Below the pieces are notes generated by a model. That model did no database searches. It was not told the origin of the DNA and saw only the letters and a list, made by a program, of their open reading frames with translations. The position numbers were made by a program, and so were the translations under genes. A stretch of 64,000 nt of DNA, taken from Desulfosediminicola ganghwensis (GTDB taxonomy: Bacteria; Desulfobacterota; Desulfobulbia; Desulfobulbales; Desulfocapsaceae). Where the stretch lies: the NCBI RefSeq assembly GCF_005116675.2, contig NZ_CP050699.1:1325001-1389000 (forward strand). The letters run 5' to 3'. Of this stretch, positions 43,039 through 51,713 are shown in pieces (positions within the stretch are counted from its first letter, which is position 1; every line of letters begins with the position of its first letter).

Positions 43039-45057
43039 ATGTTGACAAAAGAGGAATTGGAAGAGCGGGTAGACGATTGTCAGATGACGGAAGACTATGT
43101 CGCGGTCGTAGCCGATATTGTTGAGAATATCGGAGATAAAGAGTGGGCTCTGGAAGTGCTGGAAGATGGTGCGGATTGGGCAGGTTCGGCCATGGAGTTC
43201 CTGCAGTTTGCCGAAAGCGCCAGCAAGGTGTTGGAAAATAATGAAAAGGCAGGAGAATATATAGAAAAAGCCAAGGAGCTTTGTCGCTCTGCAGAGGAAC
43301 TCATCAAACTGGCGGATGCCGTGCATGGGGCAGGTGATGCTGAGACGGCAAAGGCCACCTACACTGAAGCTGCCGGAAAATGCAGCAAAGGCATAGAACT
43401 TCTGGAATTAAGTAAGCATGTCCTTGACACCACGGGAGAAAAGGAGCTGGCTGAAGAGATTTCCTCCCAGGCAACAGCAAAATGTACCAACGCCTCAGAT
43501 TTTGCGGCCCTGGCCCAGGGCATTGCTGATAAGATTGGCGACAAGGCATGGGCTCGTAAGGTGTTTGACGAAGGACGTGCACTGTGCAAGAGCAGTAAAG
43601 ACTTTCAGGACATGGCGGTTGCAGCAAGTCAGAACCTTCAGGATGCGGGACTGGTGCAGGAGGTTGTCCGGGAAGCGGCTGAAAAGTTGGAAAAGGGTTC
43701 AGAATTGCAAGGGCTGGGACTGGTCTGCGCCAAGGAATTGAATGACAGGGATAACGCAGTCTCTCTGTTGAGGGCGGCCAGCGAAAAGTTTGAAGGAGGT
43801 GCCGAGCTGGTTAAGCTGGCAGAAAAGACCCTGGAGGAGCTTGAAGATCTGTCACTGGCTAAAGAGTTTTATAGAAAGGCGGGTGACATCTCCACCAAAC
43901 ATTCTGAACTGCTGCAGTTGGCGGAGTCGGTACGGGTCAAGGCCGATGATAGTGAGTTGGCTGCAGAGTTCTATGTTCGTGCTGGAGAAGCAGCCGACGA
44001 CTCATCTCAGATGCTTGCCACGTCTAAGGCTCTTGCCGAAAATGCGGGCAATCTTGATGGTGCCTTACGACTGCTGCGCTCTGCAGAGAAAAAGGCTGCT
44101 ACACCAGCAGCTTTCGAGCAGGTGGCGCAGGCTGTACTTGAATATGCCACAGACGATGAGTGGAAAAGTTCCATCAGTCAGCAGCTTGAAAAACGGCAGG
44201 CAAACCCTGATAAGTATAAGAACTTCATGCAGCAGGAGATGGAGTGCGTGACCAGCGGAGCCTTTCGTAACCTGGCGGTTGCCGTGAACAGTGAACTCGC
44301 AGATGAACCGTATTGCAGGAGGCTATTGGAAAAAGGCGAAAAAGTGAGCAGCACCTTCGACGAGTATCTGAGTCTGGCCGGTGAGATCGGCAATCAGTTG
44401 TGTGATGCGGAATGGGCAAGGAGCATATTCGATTACATGCTTTCCCGCTGGCAGGATCTGCCCAGCGTTAACAAGGTAGTGGCAAGCGGCATCAGGCAAT
44501 TGTCTGATGGTGAGGCGTTTGCTCGCACGGTCTATAGTGAGCAGGAAGAGGGGTTGGTGAAAGGTGGTGACTTTGTGCGCCTTGGCAGATCGATTCTGGC
44601 AAATCTCAAGGATAAAGAGTGGGCCACAAAACTCTACCGTCAGGCCGAAGAGCATTATGAATTGCGTGATCAGTTTGCCATGTTGGCCGGCGCGGTTCAA
44701 AAGGATCTTGGAGATCAGGCCTGGGCCCAGCAACTCTATCGTAAAGCTTTTGAACTTTGCGGTAATTCAGCGGAATTCAGCCAACTCACTCAGCTCCTCA
44801 GTAAGGATGAAGGTGCGGGTAAAGCTGTAGTGAGGGACCTGCACGCAGAGGCTGAAAGCAAATTCACCAGTGCCGAGGATCTCTATCGGCTTGCCGAGTC
44901 CACCTATTGTTTCTTTCAGGACAAATCCTGGGCTACCCGTCTTTATACCGCGGCCACTGAAGCCGGCGATGCCAGGGAGTTGCGGTTCACTATCGCATCA
45001 TCTATTGAGAGTGTGCTCGGAGACAGAGGGTGGGCCGGTCGGGTAAGAACGATGTGA
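43039..45057 (+). CDS. Large acidic alpha-helical repeat protein (about 19 repeats of 35 residues)
   Basis: 672 residues made almost wholly of TPR-like helical pairs. A recurring core reads GDKEWALEVLEDG, GDKAWARKVFDEG, LKDKEWATKLYRQAEEHY, LGDQAWAQQLYRKAFELC, FQDKSWATRLYTAATEAG, with LA and a helix of about 15 residues between each. About nineteen units of some 35 residues cover the chain from end to end. No signal peptide or enzymatic motif is visible; it would be a cytoplasmic scaffold for protein contacts. CGGAGG precedes the ATG. It follows the DsrD-like gene by 181 bases, so a link to sulfur metabolism is conceivable. Not a family I can name. Confidence 0.85.
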   Translation: MLTKEELEERVDDCQMTEDYVAVVADIVENIGDKEWALEVLEDGADWAGSAMEFLQFAESASKVLENNEKAGEYIEKAKELCRSAEELIKLADAVHGAGDAETAKATYTEAAGKCSKGIELLELSKHVLDTTGEKELAEEISSQATAKCTNASDFAALAQGIADKIGDKAWARKVFDEGRALCKSSKDFQDMAVAASQNLQDAGLVQEVVREAAEKLEKGSELQGLGLVCAKELNDRDNAVSLLRAASEKFEGGAELVKLAEKTLEELEDLSLAKEFYRKAGDISTKHSELLQLAESVRVKADDSELAAEFYVRAGEAADDSSQMLATSKALAENAGNLDGALRLLRSAEKKAATPAAFEQVAQAVLEYATDDEWKSSISQQLEKRQANPDKYKNFMQQEMECVTSGAFRNLAVAVNSELADEPYCRRLLEKGEKVSSTFDEYLSLAGEIGNQLCDAEWARSIFDYMLSRWQDLPSVNKVVASGIRQLSDGEAFARTVYSEQEEGLVKGGDFVRLGRSILANLKDKEWATKLYRQAEEHYELRDQFAMLAGAVQKDLGDQAWAQQLYRKAFELCGNSAEFSQLTQLLSKDEGAGKAVVRDLHAEAESKFTSAEDLYRLAESTYCFFQDKSWATRLYTAATEAGDARELRFTIASSIESVLGDRGWAGRVRTM

Positions 45058-45142
45058 TGATGATGGATCGTAATTAACACGAACAGCTCATTTAACAGCG
45101 AACGGACCAGAGCATGGTCCGGTATGAAGACGCGATACCTTC

Positions 45143-45181
45143 GGATAAACCCTGCTTCAGCCCATGGAGCGGGGTTTATCC
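45143..45181. terminator. Bidirectional terminator between repeat-protein gene and TunR-like gene
   Basis: GGATAAACCC and GGGTTTATCC are perfect ten-base arms around a 19-base loop, at the meeting point of convergent genes; one arm overlaps the TunR-like stop codon. Confidence 0.65.
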
Positions 45182-46210
45182 GTCCAGATGCAGGATGACA
45201 CCATAGCAGTTGAACAGTGCCCACACCTCATCACCCGCTTTCAGGCGGAGAGCCCGGCCGCTCTCGCTTGAGATGACGGCGCAGAGTGTCGTGCCGTCGG
45301 CAAGTTTCACCACATATTCACTGCTCACTTTACCACTGTTGATGGTTTGAATTACGCCATTCAGCACATTGTCAGCGCTGCTGCCAGGCCGCTCGGATGA
45401 ATTTTGCAGAATAACCCAGGGTGCCTTGACTTCCGCCGTTATGAGTTGCCCTTCGCTCAGACCAAGATTTTCCAGACTGTTAGTGGTGATCATGGTAGTG
45501 ATGGTGTTGCCACTGAGGGTTGCAAGGGTAATGGTTGCCTGAATTTCACCTTTGCGGATGGCTTGTATTTTGCCGAAAAAGGAATTTCTGGCACTTGTCT
45601 TCCTGTTTGCTTCACGCTCAATGTATACCCGTGTTAACCGATCGATCTCGTCAGGTGTGAATGTGACATAGGCCGAGGTGAGATTTGGTGTTGACTGACC
45701 GAGCATCTCCTGTACTGCCGGCATTGGCAGGTTGCCGCGCATCAACTCTGCTGCACGGGCTCCACGTATCATCTCCGGTCCGGCAAGCTGCTTGTCGAAG
45801 CCGCATTCATGGGCCCGCTCGTAAAATTTTCTGCGGATAAAGGCGGGGTCTACATCCAGGGAATTCAGTAGAGGAGCAAACTCCGGGAGGTCGAGCACCT
45901 CCTGCAGCTCAATGGCAAATTGTTCAGAGATATGGACCTTTCTGCTGGAAAGCGAACCATCTGCCCTGTCTCCCTTGAAGCTGATCTGATGATTGGCAAA
46001 ATCGATATCATTTGCCGGAGTGAGTGACAGTACCTCGCTCAGCTTTGCACCGGTATAACGGATAAGCAGGAAGATAATGAGAATGCGCTGGCGGGAGAGA
46101 CGAACATCGTCTCGCTTTGGCGCTTTGGCCCACTCGCGAAAGCGTGTTTCCAGGGTGTGCAGCTGTTCTGCATCCAGATAACTGCGCTGATCTTTAATTG
46201 CAACTTTCAC
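45176..46210 (-). CDS. tunR: TunR-like tungstate/molybdate regulator: integrase-like domain plus two TOBE/Mop domains
   Basis: 344 residues. Residues 1-195 follow the tyrosine-recombinase catalytic fold (LLIRYTGAKLSEVLSLTP, MIRGARAAELM, VQEMLGQSTPNLTSAYVTF), but key residues are changed: K56 for the first arginine, E146 for the first histidine and Q172 for the second, so it should bind DNA without cutting. Residues 213-275 and 285-344 are two Mop domains (GKIQAIRKGEIQATITLATL, GVIQTINSGKVSSEYVVKLA) that bind molybdate or tungstate. This layout is that of TunR, the tungstate-responsive regulator of sulfate reducers. It follows the TSUP carrier gene by 56 bases. Confidence 0.87.
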   Translation of the reverse strand: MKVAIKDQRSYLDAEQLHTLETRFREWAKAPKRDDVRLSRQRILIIFLLIRYTGAKLSEVLSLTPANDIDFANHQISFKGDRADGSLSSRKVHISEQFAIELQEVLDLPEFAPLLNSLDVDPAFIRRKFYERAHECGFDKQLAGPEMIRGARAAELMRGNLPMPAVQEMLGQSTPNLTSAYVTFTPDEIDRLTRVYIEREANRKTSARNSFFGKIQAIRKGEIQATITLATLSGNTITTMITTNSLENLGLSEGQLITAEVKAPWVILQNSSERPGSSADNVLNGVIQTINSGKVSSEYVVKLADGTTLCAVISSESGRALRLKAGDEVWALFNCYGVILHLDG

Positions 46211-46266
46211 GTGAGAACTATTGATGATTTTTTATGAAAAATACCTTTCACATCTCTTTATGATTA

Positions 46267-47187
46267 TCACGATAATATGAAGTCAGCGATATATTTTACG
46301 GCTGTAAATATGATTACCACAGCGAGCATAAGCTTGATGTGTGTGGCGGAGACATACTTCTGACAGCGGGCCCCGAAGTAAATGCCCAACATTCCGCCCA
46401 GGCCGAAGAGCAGCCCTAAGGCCCAATCCGGAGAAACAGCAGTTTCAGGGAAAAATGGAGCAATGGCCTGGTAAAAAATGACTCCGGCCACTGAGGTGAC
46501 GAACGTTCCCATGAGAGCGGCACCTGCCACGGTATGGACCGGGAGCCCAAAGAACGTGACCAGAAATGGGGTAATAATTGAGCCGCCACCTATACCATAG
46601 ATGCCGCCAACCACCCCGACCACGAGACTGAGCATGAAAAGTGATATGATTGAGACCTCAAACCCGGTCTCATTGAAGGAATAGCACATGCGAGTCCAGC
46701 TCAGGTGCGTAACCCGAACCTGGGAGCCGATGATCTCGGTATCTTTGGCAACATTCTCCCGGGCCGCAACTTTTGAGGCCCGTTCCCGTCGCATTTGCAT
46801 CAGGCTTTTTACCATCCTGATACCTATGTAGATCAGCACGCAGGCGGCAAAAAGTTTGAAATATCTGGGGTCCGGCAGATAGAGAACCCTGACTACAGCG
46901 CCAATGAATACGCCAGGTAAGGTACCGAGGATGATGATCCAGGTCAGCGGCCAGACCATTCGGCCCTCCTTGCAATAACGGTAGACGCCGCTGGGGATGG
47001 CTACAATGTTAAACAATTGGTTGGTGGCGCTCACGGAAGGAGCTGTATATCCAAGAAATGTCATTTGGTATGGCAAGAGCAGAAACGCTCCGGAGATACC
47101 TCCCATCGAAGTGAAAAAGGAGATAACAAAGGCCACCAGTGGGGGAACCCATAAAGAAACCTCAACTCCGGAAATGGGGAAAAACAT
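46267..47187 (-). CDS. TauE/SafE (TSUP) family membrane carrier
   Basis: 306 residues, about eight membrane helices, with the duplicated TSUP layout: FTSMGGISGAFLLLPYQ in the first half and GVVGGIYGIGGGSIITPFLV in the second, both glycine-rich. Family members move sulfite, sulfonates or related oxyanions. A 55-residue cytoplasmic loop between halves (KSLMQMRRERASKVAAREN) is longer than usual. It heads the transcript that continues into the TunR-like gene and is divergent from the radical SAM gene. Transport of tungstate or molybdate, or of a sulfur oxyanion, would fit; sequence alone does not decide. Confidence 0.85.
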   Translation of the reverse strand: MFFPISGVEVSLWVPPLVAFVISFFTSMGGISGAFLLLPYQMTFLGYTAPSVSATNQLFNIVAIPSGVYRYCKEGRMVWPLTWIIILGTLPGVFIGAVVRVLYLPDPRYFKLFAACVLIYIGIRMVKSLMQMRRERASKVAARENVAKDTEIIGSQVRVTHLSWTRMCYSFNETGFEVSIISLFMLSLVVGVVGGIYGIGGGSIITPFLVTFFGLPVHTVAGAALMGTFVTSVAGVIFYQAIAPFFPETAVSPDWALGLLFGLGGMLGIYFGARCQKYVSATHIKLMLAVVIIFTAVKYIADFILS

Positions 47188-47201
47188 GGATAACCTCGCA
47201 A

Positions 47202-47257
47202 ATGATAATTGGTAGTGACACGGTAGTTATAGTTTTCGTGTCATGGAAAATTATCAT
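47202..47257. promoter_or_regulatory. Nested palindromic operator between TSUP-tunR and the radical SAM gene
   Basis: Two perfect inverted repeats share one centre: outer arms ATGATAATT / AATTATCAT and inner arms TGACACG / CGTGTCA, with equal five-base spacers on each side and a 14-base centre. The outer left edge is 15 bases from the TSUP start codon. Two-fold symmetry over 56 bases suggests the binding site of the TunR-like regulator, which would control both directions. Confidence 0.72.
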
Positions 47258-47362
47258 GCCTGAATGATGGAAGTCAAGGGAAGTTAGTGGTGGAATGCGT
47301 GGAATTGTGGAACTATAGAGTGCTGTTTGGTTGAGGCGGTGACAAAAACGGAAAAGGAAAAA

Positions 47363-48691
47363 GTGTTTGGTTTGATGGAAAATAGATTGAGTTGCAATCC
47401 AGAGAAGGTTTACGCAGAGCTTACCACGCGCTGCAATCTGCAATGTGAGATGTGTGTTAAATATATGGAGGGCAGCAGCATCGTTGAAGATGATATGTCT
47501 CTTGCTACCTTCAGCAGGCTGCTTCCGGCTCTCGCTCACGCAGACGCTCTTGTCCTGAATGGCATAGGGGAGCCGTTGTTGCATCCTGCCCTTCCTGAAA
47601 TTGTTGAAATGGCGGCGAAAGCGATGAAAGCAGACTCTTCCATCGGCTTCCAGAGTAATGGTCTGCTTCTCGATGAGTCACGTGGCCGGGAACTTGTTTC
47701 GGCCGGGTTGGGAACTATATGTCTTTCTGTGGATAATTTTTCTGAACCTGGAGATGGTATCGGTAATGCGTGCGGGACCAACGGGGGTAAGGAACACTCG
47801 TTTATCTCTGTTCAGCGTGGCTTGAAAAATCTGGAGGCTGTACGAAAATACGCGAAAACAGGCTTTCGCATCGGGCTTGAAATCGTATTGACCAGGGGAA
47901 ACTACCGGCAGCTGCCAAAGTTCATTCGTTGGGGGGCAGAGAACGGGGTGGATTATATTATTACCACCAACCTTATTCTCTACGATGGCCAAAGTGAGCA
48001 GGCAAGTCTGTTCAATCCCAGTTTCCAAGGGGCCATTGCGCTTTTTGAGCGTTATAAAACCAGGGCGAAAGAGCAGGGTGTAGAGTTGGAAAAGGCCTTT
48101 GCCAATTACCGCAGGTTCGCGGGAACACGGTCCACTGCAACAGAGATGAAAATCCTTACACAACTGCAAAAGGAAGCCAGGGAACACGATGTCCGGCTGA
48201 ACCTGGAAGGATTGTTTCACTATTCCGGCATATCGCTCAAGGAGGTTGAGCAATACTGTAAAGAGGCTTTCAGTATCGCTCAACAACATGGGATAGAACT
48301 TGTGTTGCCTCCATTGCAGGCCCAGGATCAGCGCAGCTGTCCCTTTATTGAAGAGAAAACTGCCTGTATAAATGTCAGAGGCGATGTGATGCCTTGCCAC
48401 TTTCTCTGGCATAATTATTCGTGCCGGGTTTCGCAGGAAGAGATTCAGGTCCGGGAGCGAATCATGGGCAACATAAACAACATGAATCTGACGGAGATCT
48501 GGCAGCGGGGTGAATTTCGGCAATTTCGGCAAGAGGCTGGAGAATATGAGTACACCCCGTGCTGGAGCTGTTCCATGGCACCATGTGTGAATCTCATAAA
48601 CGAAAATGCCAGCGGGGCCAATGACTGTTTCGGTAGCCAGGTTCCCTGTGGTCATTGTCAATGGAGCCTGGGAGGGATACGTTGTCTGTAG
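47363..48691 (+). CDS. Radical SAM/SPASM protein, probable tungsten-enzyme maturase
   Basis: About 442 residues. The SAM cluster motif is TTRCNLQCEMC, followed by LNGIGEPLLHP and IGFQSNGLLLD. The C-terminal SPASM region is rich in cysteine: CPFIEEKTACINVRGDVMPC, then YTPCWSCSMAPC, and the end NDCFGSQVPCGHCQWSLGG. That ending recalls the radical SAM maturases encoded beside tungsten-cofactor oxidoreductases. The neighbourhood (TunR-like regulator, shared operator) supports a tungsten link; no aldehyde oxidoreductase gene is in view. The start is uncertain: GTG at 47363 has AAGGAAAAA close ahead, ATG at 47375 lacks a good site. Confidence 0.82.
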   Translation: MFGLMENRLSCNPEKVYAELTTRCNLQCEMCVKYMEGSSIVEDDMSLATFSRLLPALAHADALVLNGIGEPLLHPALPEIVEMAAKAMKADSSIGFQSNGLLLDESRGRELVSAGLGTICLSVDNFSEPGDGIGNACGTNGGKEHSFISVQRGLKNLEAVRKYAKTGFRIGLEIVLTRGNYRQLPKFIRWGAENGVDYIITTNLILYDGQSEQASLFNPSFQGAIALFERYKTRAKEQGVELEKAFANYRRFAGTRSTATEMKILTQLQKEAREHDVRLNLEGLFHYSGISLKEVEQYCKEAFSIAQQHGIELVLPPLQAQDQRSCPFIEEKTACINVRGDVMPCHFLWHNYSCRVSQEEIQVRERIMGNINNMNLTEIWQRGEFRQFRQEAGEYEYTPCWSCSMAPCVNLINENASGANDCFGSQVPCGHCQWSLGGIRCL

Positions 48692-48775
48692 CAAAGGATG
48701 TGAGAGTTACGCTTTTTCTATCGATGTTGAGCAATTGTTTGCCGGCCATTGGTATGCCCGGCAGGGGAGGAGGAG

Positions 48776-49153
48776 ATGACAGCTTTTTTTGATCTTGCCA
48801 ACATCGCGGCGGGAGTGATTCTGGCTATTGAGGTATTGAGGGATATTCAGGGCGTTGGTTGGCGATTACAAAAGCTCGAGTGCTGGCTGAGAGAGTATCA
48901 GCAGTATATTGGCTGGGCTTGTCTGGGCTTCGGGGCATTCTTTCTGCTGCTCAAGCCGGGGTATGTGGTCCACGACCTGGTTGGAGTCTGTGCCGGCTTA
49001 TTATTGCTGAAAAGTAAGGTGCTGGTTATTCCGGGAATAGGCGGTTATCTGGAAAAAGCTGCCGAAAAACTGAATTCCCTGGAAGTAGCGGTAGGAATTG
49101 CAGCTATTGTGGTTGGATTGTTTGGACTACTGAAGATCCCGATATTTGCCTGA
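48776..49153 (+). CDS. Small membrane protein of unknown function
   Basis: 125 residues with three to four hydrophobic helices (ANIAAGVILAIEVL, YIGWACLGFGAFFLLLKPGY, LVGVCAGLLLLKSKVLVIPG, VAVGIAAIVVGLFGLLKIP). A strong GGGGAGGAGGAG sits directly before the ATG. No family recognised. It follows the radical SAM gene on the same strand by 84 bases. Confidence 0.7.
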   Translation: MTAFFDLANIAAGVILAIEVLRDIQGVGWRLQKLECWLREYQQYIGWACLGFGAFFLLLKPGYVVHDLVGVCAGLLLLKSKVLVIPGIGGYLEKAAEKLNSLEVAVGIAAIVVGLFGLLKIPIFA

Positions 49154-49198
49154 TGATTTTGGCGGGCAGGGATCATGCAATTCGTTTTGAAGGTTCTC

Positions 49199-49663
49199 TC
49201 AGAAAAGTTTCTGCCATTGCTCACCTTCCATCTCGATAAAATCGTCGCCGAGTCGCCAGAAATGGACTTTGTTGAGATCGGAGATTGAGTAATACGCACC
49301 TGCAGGAATTCTTTTGTGGGATTTTTTCGAGAGGAAGAGCCCACCGAAAAGGAACCTGCGATCCGGTTCGTTGTCTTCTCTCAATGTTCTGTATTCGATA
49401 TAGTCAGGCGCTGCGAAATAGAGATAATTTCCAGACTCTGCCTCAAGTTGATAAATTCCCTGGGGCAGAATAATGCCTGATTCCGCATCTCTGCTGTCAA
49501 GCCATATCATCGGTTCCATAAGAACTATTTTTTTGGTGCTGTAGTCAATGCTTTGCACTTTCTGCTCAAGATCTTCAATGGGGCTCAGTCTGGTGACGCC
49601 ACATCCCCCCAATGTCAGCAGAGGGATGAGTATGGCCACAAGGCCCCAGATTTTTTTGAGCAT
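49199..49663 (-). CDS. Lipoprotein of unknown function
   Basis: 154 residues. A signal peptide with a lipobox (LLTLGGCGVTRL) anchors it in the envelope. The mature part alternates strands (KKIVLMEPMIWLDS, IILPQGIYQLEAESGNYLYF, YRTLREDNEPDRRFLFGGLF) and has no known motif. The ATG at 49663 has GGAGACACC upstream. It follows the GDSL esterase gene by 109 bases on the same strand. Confidence 0.75.
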   Translation of the reverse strand: MLKKIWGLVAILIPLLTLGGCGVTRLSPIEDLEQKVQSIDYSTKKIVLMEPMIWLDSRDAESGIILPQGIYQLEAESGNYLYFAAPDYIEYRTLREDNEPDRRFLFGGLFLSKKSHKRIPAGAYYSISDLNKVHFWRLGDDFIEMEGEQWQKLF

Positions 49664-49772
49664 GGTGTCTCCGCGATGAAAACGAGGATTCCGGTAAGAG
49701 AGGACACCTAAAGTATACCGATGGCAGAGCAACTGTACAACCTGCCATCGGCATGAGAGCATGAAGTTGAGT

Positions 49773-50591
49773 TCAACCGGCACTATTTTTCTTTCTGCGA
49801 CCTGCAATGCCAGCGATTGCAAGGCCTGTGGAGAATAGCAGGCAAGTGGCAGGTTCCGGAACCGGGTTTAAAACCTGAAGGGCGCTCTTTGCGATAAGTT
49901 CATGTCCGGTTGCGGATGGGTGGAAGCCATCTATCCAGAAGAGTCCTGATCTCTGCTCTTCCGGTATAGCTGCGAAAATAGAAAATGCATCAAGGAAATA
50001 GAGTGTTGTGTCAGAATGAATGTTTACAAATTCCTGCAATTTCGTCTCGAGTTCGCTATTGAACCATAGAGTCCATGCTGTCGCATTGGCTGCTGTATCG
50101 GTACCTTGACTCATAAATGCTGGTGTTGCACCAATGTCGGGTAGATTCGGGACCAGGATTTCCCGGGCCCCTAATGTGTACAGCTTTTCTAGTGCACTGT
50201 AGATATTTACAGGGCCGTCATAACGGGGTCCAATGAGCAGGTCGTTGGCACCGGCCCAGAGTGTAACGAGGGTGTCAGTCGGGGCAACTCCGGAAAAGGT
50301 CCAGGCATCGATCTGTGCCTGCAGGCCGGAGTTTGGGATTCCAACATAATTGTCATAAGCGGTGGTACCTCCTCCCACTGAATAATTGATGAGAGTTGCG
50401 GCATCAGAATGTGCCATTGTTTCAACCCAAACGAGTCCGTCGGTGAAACGTCCGGCGTTGCCGGTATCGGAGAGACTGTCACCGAATGAAAAGATTGTGG
50501 AGTAGGCATGTGAAGTTGTCGCTGTTGCGGCCGAGAGAATAAGAAAAACACCGAAAATAACGGACGGTACTGACGAATGTTTTCTTTTCAT
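49773..50591 (-). CDS. Secreted SGNH/GDSL esterase with PEP-CTERM sorting signal
   Basis: 272 residues. After a signal peptide ending SHA comes FSFGDSLSDTGNAG with the nucleophile serine; LWAGANDLL holds the oxyanion asparagine and DGFHPSATGHELIAK the acid-base pair. The protein ends NPVPEPATCLLFSTGLAIAG followed by GRRKK, a clear PEP-CTERM tag: a VPEP motif, a membrane helix and basic residues. Such tags are processed by an exosortase, which must be encoded elsewhere in this genome. It probably hydrolyses lipid or carbohydrate esters at the cell surface or matrix. Confidence 0.9.
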   Translation of the reverse strand: MKRKHSSVPSVIFGVFLILSAATATTSHAYSTIFSFGDSLSDTGNAGRFTDGLVWVETMAHSDAATLINYSVGGGTTAYDNYVGIPNSGLQAQIDAWTFSGVAPTDTLVTLWAGANDLLIGPRYDGPVNIYSALEKLYTLGAREILVPNLPDIGATPAFMSQGTDTAANATAWTLWFNSELETKLQEFVNIHSDTTLYFLDAFSIFAAIPEEQRSGLFWIDGFHPSATGHELIAKSALQVLNPVPEPATCLLFSTGLAIAGIAGRRKKNSAG

Positions 50592-51185
50592 TGAGTCACC
50601 CTTGGGAAAAATGATGGTTAACGGTGAATGCAGATGTGAAAATAAAACCTATCAAACAAAAGGTGCATTGCGCAAGCGATATTATCAGTAGTTTTGAATT
50701 AAAAAAGCCATGATTTCAGCGGAGTCTTTTATAATCAATGCTGGGTGAGCGGAACCTGTCGATTGGCTTGAGGTGGAAAAGAAGGCTGGGTGTGCCAGCC
50801 TTCCTGAACAGAACCCCTGGGGGCGGTTGGAGGATTGTTTTCGCTTGATTTGTGCTGGACTGACGGTATTGTGTGGTACATAGCAGAATTTTCGTTATCC
50901 CAGCGAGCATGAGTTACTGATTCTGCAGATGTTAAACATCATATCCAGTCTCAATTTCAGGTGAAGCAATGCTTGAGAAGATGGCAACTGCTTCCGCTTT
51001 GAAACGGATTGGACACCAATCTGCCAAAATGAAGGTGTCGTAGTTCATTGTCTGGTTTTTAATGACTTTTAATCGAAAATTAGCCGCAATGGTCATGATT
51101 GGTGAGAAAAGACACTATGAAAAATGTGTAGCTGAAATTTTCTGAATGCTAAAGAGAATAGCACGAGATATGGACAAATAATATA
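50592..51185. other. Intergenic region with a small hairpin
   Basis: 594 bases between divergent genes. A hairpin AAGGCTGG / CCAGCCTT around 50784-50804 has no gene that it would clearly end. Nothing else recognised. Confidence 0.4.
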
Positions 51186-51557
51186 ATGGAAACATTGAAA
51201 ATAATTATGTACGTGGCAAGGCAGCTTGTTATCCCCTTTTTGTTGGCAGCGTTCTTTATTGCAGCCGGTTATGTCAAGTTGGATGGGGACCCGGGGATGG
51301 TTGCGAATTTTGAGCGTTGGGGCTATCCGGCATGGTCGATGTATCTGGTCGGGCTCATCGAAATCCTTGGTGCGGCACTGCTTGTGTTTGCCAGGGCACG
51401 CTTTTATGGAGCGCTGGTTATTGTTGTTACTATGACTGGTGCGTTATTGACGCATTGGCAGGCAGGTGAAATGGAAACAGCCAGCCCGGCAATGATACTC
51501 TGGGGTCTGGCAGCGATAGAATTGTGGCGTAATCAGAAGAAACGATTGAAAAGATAA
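51186..51557 (+). CDS. DoxX family membrane protein
   Basis: 123 residues with four membrane helices in DoxX order: VIPFLLAAFFIAAGYVKLDG, FERWGYPAWSMYLVGLIEIL, ALLVFARARFYGALVIVVTM and a last helix MILWGLAAIELW. The sequence FIAAGYVKL and the glutamate in GLIEILGA are family hallmarks. DoxX-like proteins are linked to redox or membrane stress in some bacteria, but the role of these small members is mostly unknown. The ribosome site is weak. Ends at a shared terminator. Confidence 0.85.
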   Translation: METLKIIMYVARQLVIPFLLAAFFIAAGYVKLDGDPGMVANFERWGYPAWSMYLVGLIEILGAALLVFARARFYGALVIVVTMTGALLTHWQAGEMETASPAMILWGLAAIELWRNQKKRLKR

Positions 51558-51672
51558 GTCATACAGGCAGGCAATAGCAGGTCTGAAAAAGAATTGAAGG
51601 CATGGCATTTCAATTCAGGTTTTCACCATTTACGATACAGGGCAAATCGCTTGGTATTGAGAACCCGCTTGT

Positions 51673-51709
51673 ACCGCCCTTCTATAAAATGCTTATGAGA
51701 AGGGCGGTA
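51673..51709. terminator. Bidirectional terminator after the DoxX gene
   Basis: ACCGCCCTTCT and AGAAGGGCGGT, perfect 11-base arms around 15 bases, between the convergent DoxX gene and the small minus-strand gene ending at 51714. Confidence 0.75.
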
Positions 51710-51713
51710 TTGA

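Noticed and set aside
45176-46210. Active phage-type integrase
   Set aside because: The catalytic arginine and both histidines are replaced and two Mop domains follow; no attachment sites or phage genes are nearby.
50784-50804. Hairpin as terminator of an unseen gene
   Set aside because: No coding sequence ends nearby on either strand and there is no T-run.
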